From an uncultured Bacteroidales bacterium (GTDB lineage: Bacteria > Bacteroidota > Bacteroidia > Bacteroidales > P3), in assembly GCA_947175635.1 (NCBI GenBank), contig CAMWNM010000002.1, forward strand, positions 57,833 to 121,832: 64,000 nucleotides of DNA, given 5' to 3'. A program made the translations under genes and the position numbers. The notes under the pieces are model-generated. The model had not been told where the DNA came from and ran no database searches. It saw only the letters and a program-made list of their open reading frames with translations. Shown here one piece after another: positions 45,269 to 53,157 of the stretch. Numbering within the stretch: position 1 is the stretch's first letter; the number at the start of each line of letters is the position of its first letter.

Positions 45269-46291
45269 CTACCGGCTGTCTTCAACATGAAAGCCGCTAC
45301 CGGTAAAAACCTTCCAAAGCCCTTTCCAATAACCGCATCCATAACAGAGATGCATAAGAAAAAACACCCAGGGAAGGAGGAAGAACAAAACCGGTCTTCT
45401 ATGTCCGGCCGCCTGACGGAAACCGATGGAAAACCCGATAAGGAAATACAGGGCGAGACAAGCCAGATAGATCCACCTGATCATCGGAAAAAACACCGCA
45501 AGCGGCAAGCCCACAAGCAAACCGGCCACAAACAACACCGGCACGAACTGACGGATAGTGGCCGGCACTTTTATCTTTTTGTTCACGAGCGGCTTGAAAA
45601 GCCCGTACTGGAAATACATCCGCATCAACTTCGACAAACTGCCGCGGGCGATGTAAGTTACCGCTATTTGGGGCAACAAGAAAATCTTACCGCCCGAACG
45701 CAGAATCCGTGCGTTGAACTCATCATCCTGGTTACGTACCAGCTCCTCGTCGAAGAAACCTATCCTGTTGAACAATTCGCGCCGGAAACAACCGAAAGGC
45801 ACCGTATCCGCCCGGCATATCCTGCGTGCGCCCGTCCTGAAGGAACCGCCCACCCCGAACCTATGGGAAGAGGCAATCGCAATAGCCCAAGCCAACCCTG
45901 AATCATCGGCGGGAACCGTTTTCAGCACACTGCCCACGTTATCGGCCTCCAGACTGAACAGATGCGCCACCAACACGCTGAAATAATCCGACGGATACAC
46001 ACAATGGGAATCCAGACGGACAATCACCTCGCCCTTCGCTTTTCTCACACCGATATTCAACGCTTGGGGAACATAACGGGAAGGATTGTCGTACAAATAG
46101 ATAAACGGATACCGAGCCGCCCATGCGGCCACTTTTTCCCGCGTGCTGTCCTTACTTCCTCCATCTATCAGCAACACCTCCATCTTGTCTTTCGGATAGT
46201 CTTGCGCCAATATGGACTGAACCGTCGCATCGATGTATTGTGCCTCGTTATACACCGGACAAACAACCGACACCAAAGGTTTTAGATTCAC
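45269..46291 (-). CDS. Family 2 glycosyltransferase, ExoA-like membrane enzyme
   Basis: 340 residues. The GT-A fold starts with VSVVCPVYNEAQYIDATVQS, then VLLIDGGSKDSTREK, the DxD-equivalent VRLDSHCVYP, and FFDEELVRNQDDEFNARI with the acceptor-site acidic residues. C-terminal helices (FVPVLFVAGLLVGLPLAVFF, LACLALYFLIGFSI) anchor it in the inner membrane. It resembles ExoA, which adds the second sugar to a lipid-linked glycan, fitting the downstream phosphoglycosyl transferase. First gene of the glycan set. Confidence 0.9.
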   Translation of the reverse strand: MNLKPLVSVVCPVYNEAQYIDATVQSILAQDYPKDKMEVLLIDGGSKDSTREKVAAWAARYPFIYLYDNPSRYVPQALNIGVRKAKGEVIVRLDSHCVYPSDYFSVLVAHLFSLEADNVGSVLKTVPADDSGLAWAIAIASSHRFGVGGSFRTGARRICRADTVPFGCFRRELFNRIGFFDEELVRNQDDEFNARILRSGGKIFLLPQIAVTYIARGSLSKLMRMYFQYGLFKPLVNKKIKVPATIRQFVPVLFVAGLLVGLPLAVFFPMIRWIYLACLALYFLIGFSIGFRQAAGHRRPVLFFLLPWVFFLMHLCYGCGYWKGLWKVFTGSGFHVEDSR

Positions 46292-46350
46292 TTTCTGTTT
46301 GTTTTCAGCGTTTTAAAACAATTATCAACACCCAAGAAACCCATGGTTTA

Positions 46351-46358
46351 CAAAATTA
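46351..46358 (-). promoter_or_regulatory. -7 box for the GT2-DegT-sugar transferase(-dnaE) run
   Basis: The minus strand reads TAATTTTG (perfect TAnnTTTG), 60 bp before the GT2 ATG at 46291. No other -7 match lies between this gene and dnaE. The rest of the 328-bp gap 46292-46619 holds the divergent H1-like promoter and leader. Confidence 0.55.
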
Positions 46359-46445
46359 ATGAAAGCATGGCAAAATGCCTTGAAAAAACACGAAATGATA
46401 TGAACAAAACACCCCGTCCCCCTCTGGATAGCTTCTAAGCCATTG

Positions 46446-46474
46446 TTTGAAAACCCGTAATTTTGCTATATTTG
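46446..46474 (+). promoter_or_regulatory. Complete Bacteroidetes promoter of the H1-like gene
   Basis: TTTG (46446-46449), 17 bases, then TATATTTG (46467-46474): both Bacteroidetes elements at about the expected spacing. It leaves an untranslated leader of about 140 bases before the ATG at 46620. Confidence 0.75.
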
Positions 46475-46619
46475 CCGTCGCCAAAAAGGCGGTTTCCTTT
46501 GTTCCCAAAGCTCTTTGGCGGGGCAGGAGACCGAAATCCCCCCTTTTACAAGGCAAAACAAAACCAAACACAACTAAGCACAAACATAACTAGTACTAAC
46601 CTTCAAATCTCTTTTAGTC

Positions 46620-46796
46620 ATGGACAAATTGATGAAACAAATCAACGAACAACTCGAAGCTTTCAAAACCAATGCCGATGCTTACGCCGAAAAGGGCAAC
46701 AAAGCCGCCGGCGCCCGCGCCCGCAAAGCTTCTTTGGAACTGACCAAACTGTTCAAAGAATTCCGCAAGGCTTCGATTGAAGAAAGCAAGAACTAA
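46620..46796 (+). CDS. Small histone H1-like protein
   Basis: 58 residues, too short for many gene callers: it begins MDKLMKQINEQLEAFK, has an internal GNKAAGARARKASLEL and ends KASIEESKN. Lys, Ala and Glu dominate, and the central AGARARKAS segment matches the short Bacteroidetes histone H1-like (Hc1-type) family, thought to bind DNA. A strong promoter, a long leader and a strong terminator suggest high expression. No other small ORF in the gap competes with it. Confidence 0.85.
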   Translation: MDKLMKQINEQLEAFKTNADAYAEKGNKAAGARARKASLELTKLFKEFRKASIEESKN

Positions 46797-46814
46797 TTGC
46801 CAACCGGCAAAAAC

Positions 46815-46852
46815 AAAAAGAAAGGCGAGCAAATGCTCGCCTTTCTTTTTTT
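46815..46852. terminator. Bidirectional terminator between the H1-like gene and frr
   Basis: 46815-46830 pairs perfectly with 46835-46850 (core AAAGGCGAGC / GCTCGCCTTT, loop AAAT), with A-rich and T-rich flanks. Confidence 0.92.
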
Positions 46853-46884
46853 CAACAACTCCGGAACATGCGCCGGAGTCAACC

Positions 46885-47451
46885 TTATACGGTCATGATA
46901 TCTTTTTCCTTTTCCGCAAGAATACTGTCCACCCTGGCTACAAACTTGTCGGTCTGCTCCTGAATGTCTTTTTCGGCCTGCTTGGCCATGTCTTCGGGCA
47001 AGGATTTGTCTTTGGATAATTTCTTGATTTCATCATTGGCGTCGCGACGGGTATTGCGAATCACCACCTTGGCGTTTTCACCTTCGGCACGGCATTTCTT
47101 CATCATTTCCTTGCGGCGTTCCTCGCTGAGGGGAGGAATGGAAATACGCACCACTTCACCGTTGTTCTGCGGCGTGAAGCCCAGATTAGCGTTGACGATA
47201 GCCTTCTCGATAACGGGAAGCATATTCTTTTCCCAAGGCTGCACCACGATCTGACGGGCGTCGGGGGTATTGATGGCCGCCACCTGCGAAAGCGGGGTCA
47301 TGTTGCCGTAATACTCCACTTTCACACCGTCCAACATTTGCGGACTGGCCTTGCCGGCGCGAATACGAGACAATTCTTTTTCCAAATGTGCCAAAGCGGC
47401 TTCTATTTGGTCTTTCTGTTTGCTCATGCAAACTTTCACTTCTTCAGTCAT
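46885..47451 (-). CDS. frr: Ribosome recycling factor
   Basis: 188 residues, close to the family's 185. It has LSRIRAGKASPQMLDGVKVEYYG at the N-terminal helix and loop, then INTPDARQIVVQPW, and ISIPPLSEERRKEMMKKC before the C-terminal helix. With EF-G it splits post-termination ribosomes. It lies 43 bp downstream of pyrH on the same strand, the usual pyrH-frr order. Confidence 0.97.
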   Translation of the reverse strand: MTEEVKVCMSKQKDQIEAALAHLEKELSRIRAGKASPQMLDGVKVEYYGNMTPLSQVAAINTPDARQIVVQPWEKNMLPVIEKAIVNANLGFTPQNNGEVVRISIPPLSEERRKEMMKKCRAEGENAKVVIRNTRRDANDEIKKLSKDKSLPEDMAKQAEKDIQEQTDKFVARVDSILAEKEKDIMTV

Positions 47452-47494
47452 GATGTATGTTTTTTCCTATTTACAATTACTTGAACCGGTGTTT

Positions 47495-48205
47495 TCATTT
47501 ACGGTAAACCAAGGTGCCTATCTCCTCTCCTCCCACCACTTTGGATAGGTTGCCGGGGGTATCCATATCGAAAACATAAATGGGCACGTTGTTCTCCTCG
47601 CAAAGGGTAAAAGCCGTGAGGTCCATGATTTTAAGTTTCTTTTCGTAGGCTTCGGCAAAACTCAGGGAGGTGTATTTCACCGCATTTCTGTCTTTCTCGG
47701 GGTCGGCCGTGTACACACCGTCTACACGGGTGCCCTTCAAAAGCACATCGGCGCGGATTTCCACCGCCCGAAGAGCGGCACCGGAGTCGGTGGTGAAGAA
47801 CGGATTGCCCGTGCCGGCGGCCATAATCACGGTATAACCGCTTTCCAGATATTCAACGGCCCTGCGGCTGCTCATCTTCTCGCACACCGGATCGATAGCC
47901 AAGCCCGACAGAAGCATCGCCTTGACCCCTTCTTTTTCCAAAGCCGACTGCAACGCCATGGAATTGATAACGGTGGCCATCATGCCCATGTAATCGCCCT
48001 GAATGCGATCCATGCCTTTGGCCGCCCCCTGCAGACCGCGGAAAATATTGCCTCCGCCGATAACGATACCCACCTGACAGCCCTCGCGCACCACGGCGGC
48101 GATCTGCACGGCATATTCGGCCAGACGCAAGGGGTCTATGCCGTACGATTGATTTCCCATCAGCGATTCTCCGCTGAGCTTCAACAAAACGCGTTTGTAT
48201 TTCAT
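47495..48205 (-). CDS. pyrH: UMP kinase
   Basis: 236 residues of the amino-acid-kinase fold: YKRVLLKLSGESLMGNQSYG, IGGGNIFRG, DYMGMMATVINSMAL and MDLTAFTLCEENNVPI are the PyrH signatures. It phosphorylates UMP to UDP. A near-consensus -7 (TACCTTTA on the minus strand, 48234-48241) lies about 30 bp upstream. The terminator at 48252 insulates it from the decayed gene upstream. Confidence 0.97.
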   Translation of the reverse strand: MKYKRVLLKLSGESLMGNQSYGIDPLRLAEYAVQIAAVVREGCQVGIVIGGGNIFRGLQGAAKGMDRIQGDYMGMMATVINSMALQSALEKEGVKAMLLSGLAIDPVCEKMSSRRAVEYLESGYTVIMAAGTGNPFFTTDSGAALRAVEIRADVLLKGTRVDGVYTADPEKDRNAVKYTSLSFAEAYEKKLKIMDLTAFTLCEENNVPIYVFDMDTPGNLSKVVGGEEIGTLVYRK

Positions 48206-48242
48206 CTTATCGCCATCTCCTTTTCAAGAATGGTAAAGGTAC

Positions 48243-48285
48243 AAAAAGTCGGGCGCAGAAGCAAACCTTGGTTTACTTCTGCGCC
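48243..48285 (-). terminator. Terminator downstream of the decayed ATPase gene
   Basis: GGCGCAGAAG (48252-48261) pairs with CTTCTGCGCC (48276-48285). After one mismatch the stem continues AAACC/GGTTT around a two-base loop. On the minus strand it is followed by TTTTT (48243-48247). Confidence 0.85.
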
Positions 48286-48324
48286 GGGCCGGAATATCTC
48301 CAGCGTCTGCTAACGACACGAAAC

Positions 48325-49129
48325 CTATTCTTTACGGGCGCCTATCGTGCTTTCCTGACGGGCCTGGATGTTGAGAAACATAACATTGTAAACCGGCATA
48401 TACACCACCTTGCCCTCCTGCCTTATCTGCCGATCGTTGGAAAACACGTATGCCGTCTTTACCGGATAGTCCTCATTCTTTACAAAATGGTTCAACGCGC
48501 TGTGCACCGTATAGTCTTTACCCGATTTCACCTCGACGGGCATTACCGAAAGCGTGTTGAAATCATCTATCATATAATCCACCTCGCCTTTGGCCTTGTT
48601 GTCGTAGTAGAACAGTTCAAATCCATGCGCCTTTAGCTCGCAAGCCACCGCACATTCATACACCGAACCCAGATTCACGCTTTTTTGCGTATCCAACACC
48701 GCACGGATATTGGTTCCGTAAAGTATCTGGGTAAGCAGGCCCACATCGTTCAGATAAAGTTTAAGCAGGTTCTTGCCGCTCGTTTCCACAAGCGGAAAAA
48801 TAGGATTACTTACCGCCCTCACTTCCAATGCAATACCCGCATTCACAAGATAATCGAACTCTTCCTGATAATTGCTGAACCGTTTGCCCGCCTTGTTTTC
48901 GATATCCTTCACCACCACCCGCTTCTTCTTGTTCTCGAGCGTGGAAGGAATCATCTCGAAAATGCGTTTGATCTTCAATTTGTGCTCAAAGTCATATCGG
49001 GCGGCATCCAAGCCGTAGTAGCGGTGCATACGACTTACCGATTTGCCTTGCCCCATCCAAAATCAACACCCGTTCCGAGCCATGCTCAAAATATTTTTCA
49101 AGAACACTGTATATCTTTCTATTAAATAT
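48325..49129 (-). pseudogene. Decayed DUF4143-type AAA ATPase, internal deletion and frame change
   Basis: One frame (48325-49056) encodes the C-terminal two thirds of a DUF4143 ATPase: YYGLDAARYDFEHKLKIKRI, FDYLVNAGIALEVRAV, LKLYLNDVGLLTQIL, and the nuclease-like KGEVDYMIDDFNTLSVMPVE VK. Directly upstream, in another frame (about 49030-49126), the family's N-terminus is recognisable: RKIYSVLEKYFEHGS, then LILDGARQIGKSY with Walker A. The roughly 150 residues normally between these parts are missing, and there is no ATG for the N-terminal part. An ATG at 49056 could still yield a 243-residue ATPase-less fragment. These ATPases are common and expendable in Bacteroidales; this one is clearly broken. 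Confidence 0.85.
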
Positions 49130-49155
49130 ACAAAACTACACTTTTCCTATCAACA

Positions 49156-49193
49156 AGAAAAGCGGAACCATTTTCACGGCTCCGCTTTTTAAT
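49156..49193 (-). terminator. Terminator after the YitT gene
   Basis: AGCGGA-A-CC (49161-49169) pairs with GG-C-TCCGCT around a short loop, with A-rich and T-rich flanks. It is oriented for the minus-strand gene ending at 49226. Confidence 0.75.
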
Positions 49194-49225
49194 TTAAACC
49201 CTTTTTGTTTCAGCATCCGGTTCTT

Positions 49226-50026
49226 CTACGCATGCGTTTCAGCCACCGCCGCTTTCTTATTTTTCACACCCCAGTCCATCATCCAGTTGATAATCTTGCC
49301 TTCTATCACAATCAACATGATGGAATAGATAGGCAGGCGGATTTCGCCGAAAGCCACCAAGGTGGAGAGCGTGATGGTGGTATCCACGATAATCACGAGC
49401 GTTCCCAACGGGATACGGGTGTATTTGTTGATGATCATCGAAATGATATCGCTACCGCCCGAAGTGGCGCCCGATTTGAAGATCATGCCGATGGCCACCC
49501 CGTAAATCAGACCGGCCACCAAGGTGTTGAGGAAATAATCGGGTACAAAGGTAATAATGCCTTTGTCGCCCAATTGCAGCTGCACAAGCATATTCCGCAT
49601 GTATTCGGGAACGGAAGCCATGTCGAAATCAGCCGGCAGGATACCGTTGTGGATAAGCGGCGCGTAGCCCCAAGTGTTCTCGATACCCCAAACCGCCCCC
49701 AGGATCACAAAGGTGGAAACAATGGTCTTTACCCCGAAACGAGGACCCAGAATCCACGTTCCGATAAGCAGCAAGGGAATATCCATGCAGGCGGCGTAAT
49801 AACTGATTTTCCACGGGAAAACGGTATTCAGCACATTCGAAAGCCCGTATGTGCCGCCGGGCGCCAGTTTATAGGGATTGGCGAACATCACGTCGCCGAT
49901 GGCAAACAGGATACTGCCGCCGATAACGAGCAAATAGGCTATCAATTCCTTTTTGCTGAACCAAGAATCTTTCTTGGAAGACAAGGTCTGTCCGTTGTTC
50001 ATGAAAGTTTGTTTTTCAGTATTCAA
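49226..50026 (-). CDS. YitT family membrane protein
   Basis: 266 residues. After a 25-residue hydrophilic head there are five or six hydrophobic helices: LIAYLLVIGGSILFAIGDVMF, then APGGTYGLSNVL, FKSGATSGGSDIISMIINKY and ITLSTLVAFGEIRLPIYSIM. These are the YitT (DUF161) signatures, including the GATSGGSD block. It lacks the C-terminal DUF2179 domain of full-length YitT, ending soon after the last helix. Function unknown; some relatives are linked to small-molecule transport. It is placed after tsf with a terminator between. Confidence 0.88.
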   Translation of the reverse strand: MNTEKQTFMNNGQTLSSKKDSWFSKKELIAYLLVIGGSILFAIGDVMFANPYKLAPGGTYGLSNVLNTVFPWKISYYAACMDIPLLLIGTWILGPRFGVKTIVSTFVILGAVWGIENTWGYAPLIHNGILPADFDMASVPEYMRNMLVQLQLGDKGIITFVPDYFLNTLVAGLIYGVAIGMIFKSGATSGGSDIISMIINKYTRIPLGTLVIIVDTTITLSTLVAFGEIRLPIYSIMLIVIEGKIINWMMDWGVKNKKAAVAETHA

Positions 50027-50058
50027 AAAAAAGGGGCTGCCTCAAAAGCGACAGCCCC
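50027..50058 (-). terminator. Terminator after tsf
   Basis: GGGGCTG (50033-50039) pairs with CAGCCCC (50052-50058). On the minus strand it is followed by a run of T at 50025-50032. Confidence 0.88.
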
Positions 50059-50076
50059 TCAAAGACGATTAGGGGA

Positions 50077-51072
50077 TCAGGCACCCATCTGGAGGCGACG
50101 GAAAGCCACCACGGCGGCGTCTCCGCTTTGCTTAACGTAGTCGCCTACGCTCTGCTTGCTGTCCATGATATATTCCTGATGCATCAAAGTGTTTTCCTTG
50201 TAGAATTTCTCGATACGGCCTTTCACGATGTTTTCCAGCATCGCTTCGGGAATGTTGGCGGCCTTTTCGGCCGATACGGCGGCGATGATTTCGCGGGCCT
50301 GCTGCGCCTGTTCGGGCGTAAGCCAACCTTTGGCGGTATTGGATTCGATGTGTTCTTCGGAATCTACGTGTGCGGGGTTGATGCCGGCTTTCGACAACGC
50401 GTTGTCAACCGCTTTCTGCACCTGTTCCTGCTTGGTCTTTTCACGGGCCACCGATTTTTCGGTTTCGATGGTGGCGGCAGGAACGGAATCCTTATCGAGG
50501 GCGATGGGATTCATCGCAGCTACCTGCATGGCCACATTATGACCCACCTCATCCTTGGCCGAAGCCTTGTCGAAACCTACCAACGTAGCCAGTTTGTTAC
50601 CATTGTGGTTGTAGGCGAAAACCCTGCCCGCTTCGATAAATTCGTAGCCGGGAATCTCCATCTTTTCGCCAATCTTGCCTACCAAGTCGGTAATATGGTC
50701 TGCCACAGTGCGGCCATCCACATCCAAAGCCTTTACTTCATCTGCCGTCTTTACTTTCTTGGCCAGCGCCAATTCGGCCATCTTGCGTACCAAGCCCGTA
50801 AACTCATCGTTCTTGGCCACAAAGTCGGTTTCGCAGCTGAGACTTACGATACAGCCGAACGTATTGTCGGCGTTCACCTGTGCCCAAACCATACCTTCCT
50901 TGGCTTCCTTGTCGGCACGGTTGGCGGCCACTTTCTGACCTTTCTTGCGCAGGAATTCAACCGCCTTGTCGAAATCACCGTCGCATTCGGTCAAGGCTTT
51001 CTTGCAGTCCATCATACCGGCACCGGTCATCTGACGGAGCTTATTTACTTCGGAGGCTGTTATATTTGCCAT
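50077..51072 (-). CDS. tsf: Elongation factor Ts
   Basis: 331 residues. The N-terminal UBA-like domain holds VNKLRQMTGAGMMDCKKALTE. The core includes GCIVSLSCETDFVAKNDEF, the EF-Tu-binding region, and a second core subdomain ends FYKENTLMHQEYIMDSKQSVG. It exchanges GDP for GTP on EF-Tu. It follows rpsB in the conserved rpsB-tsf order, but with a hairpin terminator in the 74-bp gap, so tsf expression may depend on read-through. Confidence 0.97.
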   Translation of the reverse strand: MANITASEVNKLRQMTGAGMMDCKKALTECDGDFDKAVEFLRKKGQKVAANRADKEAKEGMVWAQVNADNTFGCIVSLSCETDFVAKNDEFTGLVRKMAELALAKKVKTADEVKALDVDGRTVADHITDLVGKIGEKMEIPGYEFIEAGRVFAYNHNGNKLATLVGFDKASAKDEVGHNVAMQVAAMNPIALDKDSVPAATIETEKSVAREKTKQEQVQKAVDNALSKAGINPAHVDSEEHIESNTAKGWLTPEQAQQAREIIAAVSAEKAANIPEAMLENIVKGRIEKFYKENTLMHQEYIMDSKQSVGDYVKQSGDAAVVAFRRLQMGA

Positions 51073-51101
51073 TGTTCTGTTTTTTAGATTAATGAATGAT
51101 T

Positions 51102-51136
51102 AAAAAAGGCTCGCCGGAAAATTTCTGACGAGCCTT
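51102..51136 (-). terminator. Hairpin between rpsB and tsf, possible attenuator
   Basis: AAGGCTCG (51106-51113) pairs with CGAGCCTT (51129-51136), followed on the minus strand by a T run at 51102-51107. No -7 box was found between it and the tsf ATG. Confidence 0.75.
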
Positions 51137-51146
51137 GAAACTGATT

Positions 51147-52037
51147 TTATTTCTTGGAAACTTTCTTGGCTCCGACAGGGGCGGTCTTACGCGGACGGCG
51201 TTCGCGATGTCCTTCTTCGCCCTCGCCCGTAGTGCGTTTGCGTTTCTTTTCGCTTCCACCCTCGTTTTCCTCTTCATCCATACCTTCCACAGAGAGTCTT
51301 TCTTCTCCGTCGGCGGCTTCTTCCTCTTCTTTCTGCTGGTCTTTGTCGAGCTTGCGTTCGGTAAGACCTTCTTCAATGGCATCCACCATCTGCGCCACAA
51401 TGATGGCGATCGATTTGGAAGCATCGTCGTTGGCGGGAATGATGAAGTCAACCAGGTCGGGGTTCACATTGGTGTCCACCATGGCGAAAACGGGAATGTT
51501 CAGGCGGCGGGCTTCGGCTACGGCAATGTGTTCCTTGTTGATGTCAACCACGAAGATGGCCGAAGGGAGACGGCTCAAATCGGCGATGGAACCGAGGTTT
51601 TTCTCAAGCTTTTCCTTTTCGCGGGAAATCTGCAGACGTTCACGTTTGGAAATGGCTTCGAACTGTTTGTCGTTCATCAAACGTTCGATGTTGGCCATTT
51701 TCTTCACGGCTTTGCGGATGGTGGCGAAATTGGTAAGCATACCGCCCGGCCAACGTTCGGTAACGTAAGGCATACCTACGCGCTGCACCTGTTCGGAAAC
51801 GATGCTGCGGGCCTGTTTCTTGGTGGCTACGAAAAGGATTTTGCGACCCGACTTGGCTATCTGTTTGATAGCGGCGCAGGCCTCATCCAATTTGGCTTCT
51901 GTTTTCTGGAGGTCGATGATGTGGATCCCGTTCTTTTCGGCAAAGATATAGGGCGCCATCTTGGGATTCCACTTTCTTCTGAGGTGTCCGAAATGTACAC
52001 CTGCATCGAGCAATTGCTCAAAAGATACTTTAGACAT
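51147..52037 (-). CDS. rpsB: Ribosomal protein S2 with long charged C-terminal extension
   Basis: 296 residues. The S2 core (about 1-230) is clear: LLDAGVHFGHLRRKWNPKMA, ERWPGGMLTNFATIRKAV, LPSAIFVVDINKEHIAVAEA, IPVFAMVDTNVNPD. From about residue 232 a tail of some 65 residues begins, acidic first (EEEEAADGEE, MDEEENEGG), then basic (EKKRKRTTGEGEEGHRERRP, KTAPVGAKKVSKK). Bacteroidetes S2 often has short extensions; this one is long and two-part. It precedes tsf. Confidence 0.97.
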   Translation of the reverse strand: MSKVSFEQLLDAGVHFGHLRRKWNPKMAPYIFAEKNGIHIIDLQKTEAKLDEACAAIKQIAKSGRKILFVATKKQARSIVSEQVQRVGMPYVTERWPGGMLTNFATIRKAVKKMANIERLMNDKQFEAISKRERLQISREKEKLEKNLGSIADLSRLPSAIFVVDINKEHIAVAEARRLNIPVFAMVDTNVNPDLVDFIIPANDDASKSIAIIVAQMVDAIEEGLTERKLDKDQQKEEEEAADGEERLSVEGMDEEENEGGSEKKRKRTTGEGEEGHRERRPRKTAPVGAKKVSKK

Positions 52038-52148
52038 TGTATTTTGTTTTGTTTACTTTCACTGAAAACAACCTTCCGGTAGCCGGTTCCGGATCCGGAG
52101 GGTTTGGATACTAAACGGGGACCAAAAACCCTAAGGGAAAACAAAAGC

Positions 52149-52180
52149 CGCCGGAGAACATACCCCACCGGCGACTCTTG
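52149..52180 (-). terminator. Hairpin between rpsI and rpsB
   Basis: GCCGCCGG pairs with CCGGCGAC (one mismatch) around a loop of about 13 bases, followed on the minus strand by CTTTTGTTTT. It sits in the 152-bp rpsI-rpsB gap, where no consensus -7 box was seen. Confidence 0.6.
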
Positions 52181-52189
52181 CCCGATATA

Positions 52190-52579
52190 CTAACGCTTGC
52201 TGAACTGGAAGCGTTTGCGTGCTTTGGGTTGACCCGGCTTTTTTCTTTCCACCATGCGGGGGTCGCGGGTCAGAAGGCCTTTTGCCTTGAGGGCGGCCTT
52301 GTATTCTTCGGCATCTACGGCCACCAAGGCGCGGGATATACCCAAACGGAGCGCTTCCGCCTGACCTTTCACACCACCACCATCCAAATTCGCCTTCACA
52401 TCGAACTTGCCCAGCGTACCGGTTACCTCAAAAGCCTGGTTGACTACGTATTGCAAGATATCAGTTGGGAAATAGGTCTTGTAGTCCTTACCGTTTACCG
52501 TAATGTTTCCATTGCCGGGCGTGAGATATACACGGGCAACGGCGGTTTTTCTTCTACCTGTTTTGTTCGTAACTTCCAT
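52190..52579 (-). CDS. rpsI: Ribosomal protein S9
   Basis: 129 residues with TGRRKTAVARVYLTPGNGNI at the N-terminus, DGGGVKGQAEALRLGISRAL in the centre, and the C-terminal basic tail KKPGQPKARKRFQFSKR, whose end reaches the P-site tRNA. It lies 5 bp after rplM, the conserved L13-S9 pair. Confidence 0.98.
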   Translation of the reverse strand: MEVTNKTGRRKTAVARVYLTPGNGNITVNGKDYKTYFPTDILQYVVNQAFEVTGTLGKFDVKANLDGGGVKGQAEALRLGISRALVAVDAEEYKAALKAKGLLTRDPRMVERKKPGQPKARKRFQFSKR

Positions 52580-52584
52580 GGCTA

Positions 52585-53040
52585 TTACTTGAGGTCTTTA
52601 ACATTAATCGGCGAGGGATTCTGTGCCTGATGCGGATGTTCGGTACCGGCATATACATGCAGGTTGCGGAACATCTGGCTTCCCAGAATGGATTTGGGCA
52701 ACATTCCTTTCACGGCATGTTCTATCACAAAGCAAGGCCTGCGCTGGAACATCTGTGCCGGAGTGGCGAAACGCTGACCCCCGGGATATCCGGTATGATG
52801 AACATACACCTTGTCATTTTTTTTCTTGCCCGTAAAACGCGCCTTGTCGGCATTGATAACAACAACATTGTCACCGCAATCTACGTGGGGCGTGAAATTG
52901 GTCTTGTACTTTCCGCGCAACAACGAAGCGATTTCAGAAGCAAGACGACCCACCGTCTGGTTCTCAGCATCTACCAAAACCCATTTCTTTTGGGCAGTCG
53001 CCTTATTGGCGGAAATGGTTCTGTAAGTCAAGGTATTCAT
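52585..53040 (-). CDS. rplM: Ribosomal protein L13
   Basis: 151 residues from the ATG at 53040 (MNTLTYRTIS); a longer open frame to 53148 is excluded because it would cover the promoter. L13 signatures are KKWVLVDAENQTVGRLASEI, DNVVVINADKARFTGKK, YPGGQRFATPAQMFQRRP and the C-terminal GTEHPHQAQNP. First gene of the ribosomal run rplM-rpsI-rpsB-tsf. Confidence 0.98.
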   Translation of the reverse strand: MNTLTYRTISANKATAQKKWVLVDAENQTVGRLASEIASLLRGKYKTNFTPHVDCGDNVVVINADKARFTGKKKNDKVYVHHTGYPGGQRFATPAQMFQRRPCFVIEHAVKGMLPKSILGSQMFRNLHVYAGTEHPHQAQNPSPINVKDLK

Positions 53041-53093
53041 TTTCAAACAATTTTCATTGTAAAACCTATTGCACACAAAGCGCAAAGGGAGCG

Positions 53094-53101
53094 CAAAGAT
53101 A
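53094..53101 (-). promoter_or_regulatory. -7 box of the rplM-rpsI operon
   Basis: The minus strand reads TATCTTTG, a perfect TAnnTTTG, 54 bp before the rplM ATG. A GTTGTTT element lies about 20 bp further upstream. Confidence 0.7.
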
Positions 53102-53157
53102 CAAGAAGTTTTATTTTTAAACAACCTTCTGTTAAAAATTTTCTGCACGGGTTTTTA

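Noticed and set aside
46480..46615. tRNA or riboswitch in the H1-like leader
   Set aside because: No cloverleaf, no T-loop consensus and no known riboswitch core could be recognised by eye.
53041..53148. Longer N-terminus for ribosomal protein L13
   Set aside because: It would cover the perfect -7 box at 53094-53101; L13 homologues start near the ATG at 53040.
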